DNA of 64,000 nt from Sinomonas sp. R1AF57 (GTDB lineage: Bacteria; Actinomycetota; Actinomycetes; Actinomycetales; Micrococcaceae), in contig NZ_CP022463.1 in assembly GCF_002224485.1 (NCBI RefSeq), forward strand, positions 1,770,817 to 1,834,816, written 5' to 3'. Made by a program: the position numbers and the translations under genes. Shown in pieces: positions 55,428 to 63,002 of this stretch. The notes under the pieces were generated by a model that saw nothing but the letters and a program-made list of their open reading frames with translations, was not told where the DNA came from and made no database searches. The first letter of the stretch is position 1. Each line of letters starts with the position of its first letter.

Positions 55428-57458
55428 TCAGCGCGCCCTCGTGCGCACGGCCTCGACGATGCGCTTGACCGCCTCGTCCACGGGCACGCCGTTGTCCTGG
55501 CTGCCGTCCCGGAAGCGGAACGAGACCGCTCCGGCCTCGGCGTCCTCTCCGCCGGCGATCAGCACGAACGGCACCTTCTCCTTGCTCGCCGTGCGGATCT
55601 TCTTCGGGAACCTGTCGCTCGAGGCGTCCACCTCGGCGCGGATGCCCTCCTTCTTCAGGCGCGCGACGACGTCGAACATGTAGTCGTTGAACGCCTCGGC
55701 GACCGGGATCGCGACGACCTGCACCGGGGCGAGCCACGCGGGGAACGCCCCCGCGTAGTGCTCGGTGAGGACCCCGAGGAAGCGCTCGATCGAGCCGAAC
55801 TTCGCCGCGTGGATCATGACCGGCTCCTGGCGCGTGCCGTCGGCGGCCTGGTACTCGAGGCCGAAGCGGGCCGGCTGGTTGAAGTCGTACTGCACCGTGG
55901 ACATCTGCCAGGTGCGGCCGATCGCGTCCCGCGCCTGCACCGAGATCTTGGGGCCGTAGTAGGCCGCCCCGCCCGGGTCCGGGACGAGCTCGAGACCGGT
56001 CTCGCGGGCCACCCGCTCCAGGACGGCGGTGGCCTCCTCCCACTGCTCGTCGGTGCCGATGAACTTGTCCGACTCGGGGTCACGGGTGGAGAGCTCGAGG
56101 TAGAAGTCGTCCAGGCCGAAGTCGCGCAGGAGGGACAGGATGAAGTCCAGCAGGTGCTTGACCTCGGCCGGCGCCTGTTCCTTCGTGACGTACGAGTGCG
56201 AGTCGTCCTGGGCGAAGCCCCGCACGCGGGTCAGGCCGTGCACCACGCCCGACTTCTCGTACCGGTACACGTGGCCGAACTCGAAGAGGCGCATCGGGAG
56301 CTCGCGGTAGGAACGGCCGCGCGAACGGTAGATGAGGTTGTGCATCGGGCAGTTCATGGCCTTGAGGCGGTAGTCCTGGCCCGGCTTGGTGATGTTGCCC
56401 TCGTCGTCGCGCTCCTCGTCGACGTGGAGCGGCGGGAACATCGTGTCCGCGTAGTACGGGAGGTGGCCCGAGGTGTGGAACAGGCCGTCCTTGGAGATGT
56501 GCGGCGTCCCGACGTACTGGAAGCCCTCCTCAATGTGGCGGCGGCGGACGTAGTCCTCCATCTCGCGCTTGATGATGCCGCCCTTGGGGTGGAACACGGG
56601 AAGGCCCGAGCCGAGCTCGTCCGGGAAAGAGAACAGGTCCAGCTCGGCGCCGAGCTTGCGATGGTCGCGGCGCTCGGCCTCGGCGATGCGGTCCTGGTAC
56701 TCCTTGAGGGCTTCCTTGGTAGGCCACGCCGTGCCGTAGATGCGCTGCAGCTGCTTGTTCTTCTCGGAGCCGAGCCAGTAGGCCGCGGCCGAGCGGGTGA
56801 GCGCGAACGCGTTGGAGATGAGCTTCGTGTTGGGCAGGTGCGGGCCGCGGCACAGGTCGCACCAGACGACCTCGCCGCTCTTGCGGTCCACGTTGTCGTA
56901 GATCGTGATCTCGCCGGCGCCGACCTCGACGTTCGCGCCCTCCTTGGCCGCGGCCTCGTGCGTCTTCGACGTGTCGTCCTTGGCGCCGAGGATGATGAGC
57001 TTGTACGGCTCGTTCGCCATGGCGGCGCCGGCCTCGACCTCGGTGACGACGCGGCGCTTGAAGAGCTGGTTCTGGTTGACGATCTTGAGCATCATCTTCT
57101 CGAGGGCGCGCAGGTCCTCGGGGGTGAAGGGCTCGTCGACGTCGAAGTCGAAGTAGAAGCCGTCCTTGATGTACGGGCCGATGCCCAGCTTCGCGTCGGG
57201 CCGCAGCTGCTGGACCGCCTGGGCCATGACGTGGGCGGTCGAGTGGCGCAGGACGTTCAGGCCGTCCTGGCTCGCGATGTCGACGCCCTCGACGGCGGCG
57301 CCGGCCGGCACGGGCTGGTCGAGGTCCTTCAGCACGCCGTCGACGCGCATGACGACGATCTCACGGCGCCCCTCGAAGAGGCCGGTCCCCGTGGCGCCCT
57401 CCGCGACGGTGCGCTCCTCGCCGTCGACGGTGATGGTGATCTGCTGGGCATCTGACAC
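55428..57458 (-). CDS. thrS: Threonyl-tRNA synthetase
   Basis: Class II synthetase with N-terminal TGS and editing domains. In 676 residues: [16 protein letters not shown] (TGS), [14 protein letters not shown] (editing HxxxH), [33 protein letters not shown] (zinc cysteine and motif 2), and a C-terminal anticodon-binding domain. I prefer the GTG at 57458 (VSDAQQITI), which has GAGGAG about 6 nt upstream, over the ATG at 57488. One base separates its stop from the HIT start. Confidence 0.96.
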   Translation of the reverse strand: MSDAQQITITVDGEERTVAEGATGTGLFEGRREIVVMRVDGVLKDLDQPVPAGAAVEGVDIASQDGLNVLRHSTAHVMAQAVQQLRPDAKLGIGPYIKDGFYFDFDVDEPFTPEDLRALEKMMLKIVNQNQLFKRRVVTEVEAGAAMANEPYKLIILGAKDDTSKTHEAAAKEGANVEVGAGEITIYDNVDRKSGEVVWCDLCRGPHLPNTKLISNAFALTRSAAAYWLGSEKNKQLQRIYGTAWPTKEALKEYQDRIAEAERRDHRKLGAELDLFSFPDELGSGLPVFHPKGGIIKREMEDYVRRRHIEEGFQYVGTPHISKDGLFHTSGHLPYYADTMFPPLHVDEERDDEGNITKPGQDYRLKAMNCPMHNLIYRSRGRSYRELPMRLFEFGHVYRYEKSGVVHGLTRVRGFAQDDSHSYVTKEQAPAEVKHLLDFILSLLRDFGLDDFYLELSTRDPESDKFIGTDEQWEEATAVLERVARETGLELVPDPGGAAYYGPKISVQARDAIGRTWQMSTVQYDFNQPARFGLEYQAADGTRQEPVMIHAAKFGSIERFLGVLTEHYAGAFPAWLAPVQVVAIPVAEAFNDYMFDVVARLKKEGIRAEVDASSDRFPKKIRTASKEKVPFVLIAGGEDAEAGAVSFRFRDGSQDNGVPVDEAVKRIVEAVRTRAR

Positions 57459-57557
57459 GGGGGTCTCCTCTTCATCTGTGGGCTTCATAGCTTGTGGCGT
57501 ACGGGGACCACAGCCAGCCACCGACAAGCCTATCGGACGCCGGGCACGCCGGGCGGC

Positions 57558-59471
57558 TCAGGCCAGCTCGAGGGCGAGCTGGCCCGTCACCGGCGGCGTG
57601 GTCCTGCCCGACGGCGTGGACACGAGTTCGGCGAGGTGCGCGACGACGTCGGCGTGGGTGCCCGCGCTCGCCGCCGCCCGGTGCAGGGCATCGAGGGCGC
57701 CGGCATCGGCGAGACGGCGGAGGGCCGACGGCGAGAGGCGCGCGCGCTCCCGCACCTCGGCGATCGACGCGTACGGCTGGCCGGCGACGAGCCGGCCCAC
57801 GTCGCCCCGGGACAGACCCGGCACGCTCCCAAGCGGGAGCCGGACCCCGAGCCGACCCTCTTCCGGCCCCGCGGCGACCCGCTCGACGCGGTGGCCGGCC
57901 CCGCTCAGGGCCACGTCGACGGGCAGGAGCGGGATGCCGAGGTTCTCTGCCTCGGCGCGGAGGTCGCGCTGGGAGCGGGGGTCACGGCAGTGCTCGAGCC
58001 TGGCGGCGAGGAAGGCCTCGGGATGGTGCTCCTCGAGCCAGCGGGCCTGGTCGTCGGCAGCCGTCCCCGCCGCCTCCGGGCCCAGGCCGGCGCCGCCCAT
58101 CCGCCGGGCGTCGGCATCCGCGTACGCCACGATGTCCAGCAGCGCCGATCCACGCAGGCCCACAGGGCCCAGTCCCAGGAAGGCTAGGTCCTCGGGCGCG
58201 AACTGGGCCGCCGGCAGACCCAGACGGCTGGGCTGCACCGGCACGCGGCCCAGGAGCCCGGCGTCACCGAGGACGATGCCGACGGGATCCGCCGGGACAG
58301 GGCCCTGCGCCGGCCGGGCGGCGGGGAGCAGCTCGGGCTGCCCGCACGCGGGCGGCGCCGGTGCCGCCGCGGTCGTGGCTGGAGCGCCATGGGGCGCAGC
58401 CGCCAGCACGGCGCGGTCCGGGCCGAAGCGCGCGACGACGCGCCGGAAGACCCGCTCGACCTGCGCGGCCTCGACGTCGAACCCGTGCCCGGGGAGGCCG
58501 GAACCGGCGTCCCACGGCGCGAACCGGACGTCCAGCTCCCGGAGGGTCTGGGCGACATCGTCGGCGACCGCTGCGGCGGCCCCGATCGCTCCCCAGCCGA
58601 GGTCCGGCCCGGGGTCGAGCCGGCAGCGGCCGGCGATGCTCTCGGTGTTGGACAGGAGGTTCCCCAGGTCCGCGGGACCCAGTCCTGCCGCAGTGATGAT
58701 CCGCCGCGCGGCCTCGTGCATGAGCCCCGCGGGCTTGAGCCACGACGCTCCCACCCCTTCGTCCCCCGGGACCGCGGCGCGGGCGGCGTTGGTCAGGACG
58801 GCGGGGATCCCGTGCTCGGCGGCCAGGCGGAGCATCCGCACGGTGCCCCCGGCGATCGGAGCCTCCGCCTCGCCGTCCGCTGGGGCCACGAGTTCGACGG
58901 CGGCCACCCCCGGCGGCAGCGCCTCCAGCCATTCGCGGAACAGGGTGCGTGGACGGAGGAACCGGGGTCCGTGCATCGCGCGCCCCACATCCGAGTCCGG
59001 CCCGATCAGGACCGTCAGGACGGGACGGCCGCTGCGCCGGTCGAGGCAGCGCGCGGCGAGCTCGGACCGCAGCACACCGACCGGCACCGTCCCCTTCGGC
59101 TTCCGGCCGGTGTGGGCATGGGCATCGGACACGAGCCGGCACAGTGCCGCCCAGCCCGCCCCGCCGTTGCCGCCGCGGGCCAGCACGACGACCCGTCCCG
59201 CCACTCCCGCGCCTCCCCGCCCGGGCACGGACGCGCCGTCGTGCGCCGGATCCTCGGCGAGCACGGCGAGGTCGACGCCGACGATGGCTCCCAGCCCGTG
59301 TCCGAGGCACGCCCGCACATGCCGGAGGGCGCCATAGAGCCCGTCACGGTCGGTGACCGCGAGCGCGGCTGCTCCGTCCGCGGCGGCCGCCTCGGCGAAG
59401 TCCTCGGGCCACGAGGTCCCGTGGCCGGGACTGAAGGCGCCGGCGGCATGGAGATGGGTGAACGGGGCCAT
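57558..59471 (-). CDS. DnaE2/ImuC-like protein with contracted polymerase core
   Basis: A 637-residue relative of error-prone DNA polymerase DnaE2/ImuC, which is normally about 1050-1150 residues. The N-terminus is a PHP-like domain (FTHLHAAGAFSPGHGTSWPEDFAEA, AVTDRDGLYGALRHVRA). Remnants of the polymerase follow in family order: VERVFRRVVARFGPDRAVLAA, FAPEDLAFLGLGPVGLRGSALLDIV, HHPEAFLAARLEH, IPLLPVDVALS, and the C-terminal helix-hairpin-helix (LPLGSVPGLSRGDVGRLVAG, LADAGALDALHRA). The palm-domain aspartates (the DxDxDF region) are not found, so polymerase activity is unlikely. The ATG at 59471 has AGGA 5 nt upstream. The frame is intact, not an obvious pseudogene. It is divergent from an HMCES gene across a LexA-box-like palindrome. 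Confidence 0.85.
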   Translation of the reverse strand: MAPFTHLHAAGAFSPGHGTSWPEDFAEAAAADGAAALAVTDRDGLYGALRHVRACLGHGLGAIVGVDLAVLAEDPAHDGASVPGRGGAGVAGRVVVLARGGNGGAGWAALCRLVSDAHAHTGRKPKGTVPVGVLRSELAARCLDRRSGRPVLTVLIGPDSDVGRAMHGPRFLRPRTLFREWLEALPPGVAAVELVAPADGEAEAPIAGGTVRMLRLAAEHGIPAVLTNAARAAVPGDEGVGASWLKPAGLMHEAARRIITAAGLGPADLGNLLSNTESIAGRCRLDPGPDLGWGAIGAAAAVADDVAQTLRELDVRFAPWDAGSGLPGHGFDVEAAQVERVFRRVVARFGPDRAVLAAAPHGAPATTAAAPAPPACGQPELLPAARPAQGPVPADPVGIVLGDAGLLGRVPVQPSRLGLPAAQFAPEDLAFLGLGPVGLRGSALLDIVAYADADARRMGGAGLGPEAAGTAADDQARWLEEHHPEAFLAARLEHCRDPRSQRDLRAEAENLGIPLLPVDVALSGAGHRVERVAAGPEEGRLGVRLPLGSVPGLSRGDVGRLVAGQPYASIAEVRERARLSPSALRRLADAGALDALHRAAASAGTHADVVAHLAELVSTPSGRTTPPVTGQLALELA

Positions 59472-59509
59472 CGGGATCCTGACAGGGTCCTTCCTCGCAT
59501 CAGCCTCAA

Positions 59510-59525
59510 TCGAAGGTATCTTCGA
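59510..59525. promoter_or_regulatory. LexA (SOS) box-like palindrome
   Basis: TCGAAGGTATCTTCGA is a perfect inverted repeat with 6-bp arms around 4 bp. It fits the actinobacterial SOS box TCGAAC-N4-GTTCGA except for the symmetric C-to-G change at the inner arm position. It lies 39 bp upstream of the DnaE-like start and 75 bp upstream of the HMCES start, in a place that could control both. Confidence 0.5.
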
Positions 59526-59587
59526 ACCAGCCCAGTCTAGCCCGACCCCGACGGGCATCAACCCGGCGCGGGTCCTGCAGGGCGGGC

Positions 59588-59593
59588 AATAAT
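59588..59593 (+). promoter_or_regulatory. Candidate -10 of a leaderless HMCES transcript
   Basis: AATAAT matches TATAAT at 5 of 6 positions and ends 6 nt before the ATG at 59600; there is no Shine-Dalgarno sequence between. Confidence 0.4.
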
Positions 59594-59599
59594 GGCCTC

Positions 59600-60337
59600 A
59601 TGTGCGGCAGATACGTGATGGCCCAGTCCGTGGGCGACCTCGTGGCGGAGTTCGACGTCGACGAGACCTACGTCGAGACGGTCGAGCCCTCGTACAACAT
59701 CGCCCCCACCGACCCCGTGCCGATCGTCCTGGACCGCCGCGACAGGGAGACCGGCGGCACGTCGCGGAAGCTCGTCCCGGCCCGGTGGGGCCTCGTGCCG
59801 CCCTGGTCCAAGGACACCAAGGGGGCCGCGAGGCTCATCAACGCCCGCCGCGAGACCGTGACCGAGAAGCCCTCGTTCCGCAAGGCGGCCGCGTCGAAGC
59901 GGGCGCTCGTGCCGGCGAACGGCTACTACGAGTGGGAGAAGCGGGCGGCGCAGGAGGCTGCCGGCAAGGCCGGGAAGGTCGAGAAGATCCCCACGTACCT
60001 CCACGCGGCCGACGGCGGCCTGCTTGCCTTCGCGGCCCTGTTCGAGAACTGGCCAGACCCGACGCTGCCCCCGGACCACCCCGAGCGGTGGCTCCGGACC
60101 TGCACGATCCTCACCGGCCCGGCGTCGGACACGCTCGGCTACATCCACGACCGGACCCCGGTGATCGTCCCCCGCGGGATGTGGGACGACTGGCTCAACC
60201 CGGAGACGACCCGCGAGGAGGACGTCCGGGCGCTCATCGACTCGATGCCCGAGCCCCACCTGACGCCGCGGATCGTCGGCACCATGGTCAACAGCGTCAG
60301 GAACAACGGGCCAGAGCTCATCGAGCCCGTGGGCTGA
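59600..60337 (+). CDS. SOS response-associated peptidase / abasic-site crosslinking protein (HMCES/YedK family)
   Basis: Forms a stable thiazolidine crosslink to abasic sites in single-stranded DNA through Cys2, shielding them from cleavage. The 245-residue product keeps all key elements: Cys2 (MCGRY, after Met removal), SYNIAPT, the WGLVPPW and INARRET segments, the catalytic glutamate in GYYEWEK, and the histidine in YIHDRTPVIV. It is divergent from the DnaE-like gene and shares the LexA-box-like palindrome, which fits a DNA-damage role. Confidence 0.93.
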   Translation: MCGRYVMAQSVGDLVAEFDVDETYVETVEPSYNIAPTDPVPIVLDRRDRETGGTSRKLVPARWGLVPPWSKDTKGAARLINARRETVTEKPSFRKAAASKRALVPANGYYEWEKRAAQEAAGKAGKVEKIPTYLHAADGGLLAFAALFENWPDPTLPPDHPERWLRTCTILTGPASDTLGYIHDRTPVIVPRGMWDDWLNPETTREEDVRALIDSMPEPHLTPRIVGTMVNSVRNNGPELIEPVG

Positions 60338-60408
60338 GGCTCGGAATACGCTGCGGCTGCGCGCCGTTGACACCTTTCGGATCCACCTACCCCTCCAGGA
60401 GCACACCT

Positions 60409-60669
60409 ATGGACACCTTCACCCCCACCGACGGCACGATCACGATGTTCTCCACCACCTGGTGCGGCTACTGCAACCGGCTGAAGAAGCAGCTCGACGC
60501 CCAGGGCATCGGCTACACCGAGGTGAACATCGAGGAGGTCGAGGGGACGGCCGAGCTCGTCGAGCAGATCAACGGCGGCAACCGGACCGTTCCGACCGTG
60601 ATCTTCCCCGACGGCTCCGCGGCGACGAACCCCTCCGCGGCCCAGGTGAAGGCCAAGCTCGGAGTCTGA
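60409..60669 (+). CDS. Mycoredoxin (glutaredoxin-like protein)
   Basis: An 86-residue thioredoxin-fold protein with the redox motif WCGYC near residues 18-22, the cis-proline segment RTVPTVIFPDG and the usual helices. It resembles mycoredoxin-1 of mycobacteria, which reduces mycothiol mixed disulfides. The ATG at 60409 follows AGGAG. It lies 71 nt after the HMCES gene and ends at a bidirectional terminator. Confidence 0.9.
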   Translation: MDTFTPTDGTITMFSTTWCGYCNRLKKQLDAQGIGYTEVNIEEVEGTAELVEQINGGNRTVPTVIFPDGSAATNPSAAQVKAKLGV

Positions 60670-60688
60670 GGCCCGGCGCTGCAGCGCC

Positions 60689-60727
60689 CGACGGCCGGCC
60701 CCTCCCCCACGAAGGCGCCGGCCGTCG
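60689..60727. terminator. Bidirectional terminator between mycoredoxin and the lipoate-ligase-like gene
   Basis: Perfect 11-bp arms CGACGGCCGGC and GCCGGCCGTCG around a 17-nt loop, between convergent genes. No T-run. Confidence 0.6.
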
Positions 60728-60732
60728 GCGTC

Positions 60733-61500
60733 TCAGCCGAGCGCGCCGTGCTCCCGGTACATCGACAGCAGGGCCTGCTCGACCTCGCCGACGCCCAGGC
60801 CCGGGACGAGGTCGTCGAGGGCGCCCGCGGTCGCCGGGTCGAACGGGAGCTCCAGCGCGCGGTACACGTCGGTGAGGACCGAGCGGACGGGAGCGGCATG
60901 GGAGACGACGAACACCGAGGAGAACAGCCACGCACCGGAGACCACGCGCTGGGCGGTGCCGACCAGCTTGAGCCGGCTGCCCGGCACCGTGCCCGGGGCG
61001 GGAACGCCGTGGACGCTGAACTCGCCCGGGCAGTACTCACCGGGGATCTCGCCCACGCGCGCGTCCACGCCGAGGCCGCGCAGGACTTCGGCATAGACCT
61101 CGCCGAAGACCTCGAAGCGGCGGCGGTGATGGACCATGGCCTCGCGGGCCGGCTCGATGTGGTCCACGATGAGCGTGCCCTCGTGGTAGGCGGCCGCGCG
61201 GCCCCCGGCCTTCCGCACCACCGGCTCGAAGCCGTGCGCGAGGCTCGCCGCACGGGCCGCCTCGAAGCCCGGCAACCTCGTGTCCCGCTGGCCGAACGCC
61301 ATCGTGGGGCGCGGCCGGTACAGCCGGAGGGTGCCGCCCCTCACGCCCCGCTTGACCTCGTCGAGGAGCTCCGCGGCCCGGGACAGCTCCGCGGCGGCGT
61401 GCACGTCGCCAGCTGCCGCGTCACCAGCCTCACTGTCCGGCAGGCCGCTGCCCATGATGACGTCGAGGGTGACGTCTTCCCCCTCGTTCCAGACCGCCAC
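60733..61500 (-). CDS. Lipoate-protein ligase A-family protein
   Basis: A 255-residue protein of the BPL/LplA/LipB fold. Recognisable parts are LRLYRPRPTMAFGQRDTRLPGF, VVRKAGGRAAAYHEGTL (substrate loop), and the lysine in SRLKLVGTAQRVVSGAW. It could ligate lipoate or octanoate to carrier proteins or be an octanoyltransferase of the LipM type; the sequence does not decide. The start is GTG, 2 nt after the thioesterase stop. Confidence 0.82.
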   Translation of the reverse strand: MAVWNEGEDVTLDVIMGSGLPDSEAGDAAAGDVHAAAELSRAAELLDEVKRGVRGGTLRLYRPRPTMAFGQRDTRLPGFEAARAASLAHGFEPVVRKAGGRAAAYHEGTLIVDHIEPAREAMVHHRRRFEVFGEVYAEVLRGLGVDARVGEIPGEYCPGEFSVHGVPAPGTVPGSRLKLVGTAQRVVSGAWLFSSVFVVSHAAPVRSVLTDVYRALELPFDPATAGALDDLVPGLGVGEVEQALLSMYREHGALG

Positions 61501-61502
61501 GC

Positions 61503-62339
61503 TCAGCTCCGGCGGAGCGTGAGGATCTGCTCGGCCCGGCCGAACGGGCCGTCCACGTCATGGAGCACGGAGGAGGTCAGGCCGATCCCGTCCGCGCCGA
61601 AGGAGACCGCGTTGTCGATGCCGAGCCACTCGCCGTGGGGCAGCCGGTAGAGGTGGATCTGCAGGTCCACATTGGGGAAGACCCAGCTCCCCGGCCCCGG
61701 CGGAACGCGCGTGGCGATGCCGTTGGCGGTGTCTACCAGGCCCATGAGGCGAGCCCAGTCGGGCGTCTCCACGCCTCCGACGAGCGGGTGCGCCGTGCGG
61801 ATCCAGACCGTCCCGCGCCCCGAGCGGTGGTGCGGGGCCTGGTACATCTCGAGCGAGCGGATGTAGCCACCCGGCCACTCGGTGGCCCCGTCCCAGCGCT
61901 CGCACTCCTGGCGCGGGGTGATCGGGGCGTCCTCGACGGCGGCGACCTCGGAGCTGTCCGACGTCACGAGGCGCCACGCGCTGGCCCGGATCGCGACGCG
62001 CCCGTTCGCGGTGAGCTCGGCCTCGACCAGCTCGATCGTCCTGCCGGGACGGACCGTGCGGGTCGTGACCTCGAACTCGCCGGCGTGGATGAGTCCCAGG
62101 ATCTCGTAGCCGATCCTGGCAATGCGCATGTCCGGGCGGGGCTCGTGGAGCGCGAGGCAGTGGGCGATGATGCCCGACGCCGGCGCCATGTGCTGCTCGT
62201 GGGGGTTCCAGGCGCCCTGCGCGTGGATGGTCGAGCGGAACCTGCCGCCGCCGAGGTCCTCGTAGTAGAAGTCACCGTCGGCAAGCTCGGGGAGCTCCTG
62301 CTGACTCCACCCAGACTGTGCCGATGCCTGCTGCGTCAC
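61503..62339 (-). CDS. Double hot-dog acyl-CoA thioesterase-family protein (TesB-like)
   Basis: A 278-residue protein with two hot-dog halves: FYYEDLGGGRFRSTIHAQGAWNPHEQHMAPASG and VWIRTAHPLVGGVETPDWARLMGLVDTANGI. It resembles the TesB/thioesterase-like superfamily; the substrate is unknown and no catalytic residues are obvious. The GTG start overlaps the DedA stop by 4 nt, so the DedA, thioesterase and lipoate-ligase-like genes form an operon. Confidence 0.8.
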   Translation of the reverse strand: MTQQASAQSGWSQQELPELADGDFYYEDLGGGRFRSTIHAQGAWNPHEQHMAPASGIIAHCLALHEPRPDMRIARIGYEILGLIHAGEFEVTTRTVRPGRTIELVEAELTANGRVAIRASAWRLVTSDSSEVAAVEDAPITPRQECERWDGATEWPGGYIRSLEMYQAPHHRSGRGTVWIRTAHPLVGGVETPDWARLMGLVDTANGIATRVPPGPGSWVFPNVDLQIHLYRLPHGEWLGIDNAVSFGADGIGLTSSVLHDVDGPFGRAEQILTLRRS

Positions 62340-62896
62340 GTCCCGCTCCTCTCCTGGTCCGCCCCTCCTCGGGCGACCCCGTCCACACTAGCCGCCCCGC
62401 CGCCGTCGTGCGTCGCCGCGCCCTTGCGGGCCCGTCTCAGCAGGGCCACGCGCACGACGGCGACGAGCACCGCCGCGGCGACGATCACCCACAGCCACGG
62501 GGAGGCCGAGGCGTGCTCGAACCAGAGGTCGAACGCGGCGAGCCCGACCGTCGCGTAGAGGAACGCCCAGACCACGGACCCGACAGCCGTCGCCGGGATG
62601 TAGTAGCGCAGGTGCATCCGCCCGAGGCCGGCGGCCAGGTTCACCGCCGTCTGGAGCCCGACGGTGAGGAACGTCAGCACGATCGCGAACGGGCCCCAGC
62701 GGTCCAGGAGCTTCTGCGCGCGGGCGATCCTGCGGGCCGAGGCCGGCCGCTCGAGCCTCTCGGCGATCCGGGCGCTGCGCGCGGCCCCCGCCGCGATCCC
62801 GCGGCCGAGCCAGTAGGTGGCGTTCGTCCGGGCGAGGACGATCACGAAGAGGACGGCCCAGGCGACCCCGAAGGGCAGCGAGAGGATCTGGTCCAC
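62336..62896 (-). CDS. DedA/VTT-domain membrane protein
   Basis: A 186-residue membrane protein with the DedA-family layout: an N-terminal helix, a cytoplasmic basic stretch (ARSARIAERLERPASARRIARAQKLLDRWG), re-entrant VTT helices (LTFLTVGLQTAVNLAAGLGRMHLRYYIPATAVG), and a C-terminal helix with a charged tail. DedA proteins move polyprenyl or other phospholipids across the membrane. It is shorter than usual (about 200-220) at the N-terminus. The start at the GTG at 62896 is preferred over the GTG at 62902 because the G-rich ribosome-binding site directly abuts the latter. Confidence 0.8.
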   Translation of the reverse strand: MDQILSLPFGVAWAVLFVIVLARTNATYWLGRGIAAGAARSARIAERLERPASARRIARAQKLLDRWGPFAIVLTFLTVGLQTAVNLAAGLGRMHLRYYIPATAVGSVVWAFLYATVGLAAFDLWFEHASASPWLWVIVAAAVLVAVVRVALLRRARKGAATHDGGGAASVDGVARGGADQERSGT

Positions 62897-62912
62897 GCAC
62901 ACCCCCCTGAAC

Positions 62913-62942
62913 TGATTACGGCAGGAACTACTGCCCTAATCA
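62913..62942. promoter_or_regulatory. Operator-like inverted repeat in the DedA-MFS intergenic region
   Basis: TGATTACGGCAG and CTGCCCTAATCA pair over 12 bp with one mismatch around the 6-nt spacer GAACTA. It lies just upstream of the DedA start and in the promoter zone of the divergent MFS gene, as expected for a TetR- or MarR-type operator. Confidence 0.55.
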
Positions 62943-62948
62943 TTCAGC

Positions 62949-62973
62949 TTAGTCCACCCGTCGCCGGGACTAA
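62949..62973. promoter_or_regulatory. Second inverted repeat upstream of the MFS exporter
   Basis: Perfect 7-bp arms TTAGTCC and GGACTAA separated by 11 bp, 29 bp before the MFS ATG. The TTA/TAA ends echo those of the larger palindrome next to it. Confidence 0.45.
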
Positions 62974-63002
62974 TCCGCGCCTCTGCGCGGTTCTACGCCA
63001 CC

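Noticed and set aside
57459-57557. T-box riboswitch upstream of thrS
   Set aside because: No T-box sequence or specifier stem, and the space before thrS is too short.
57558-59471. DnaE-like gene as a frameshifted pseudogene
   Set aside because: The family landmarks all lie in one uninterrupted frame; the missing core is not present in the other frames nearby, so contraction fits better than a frameshift.
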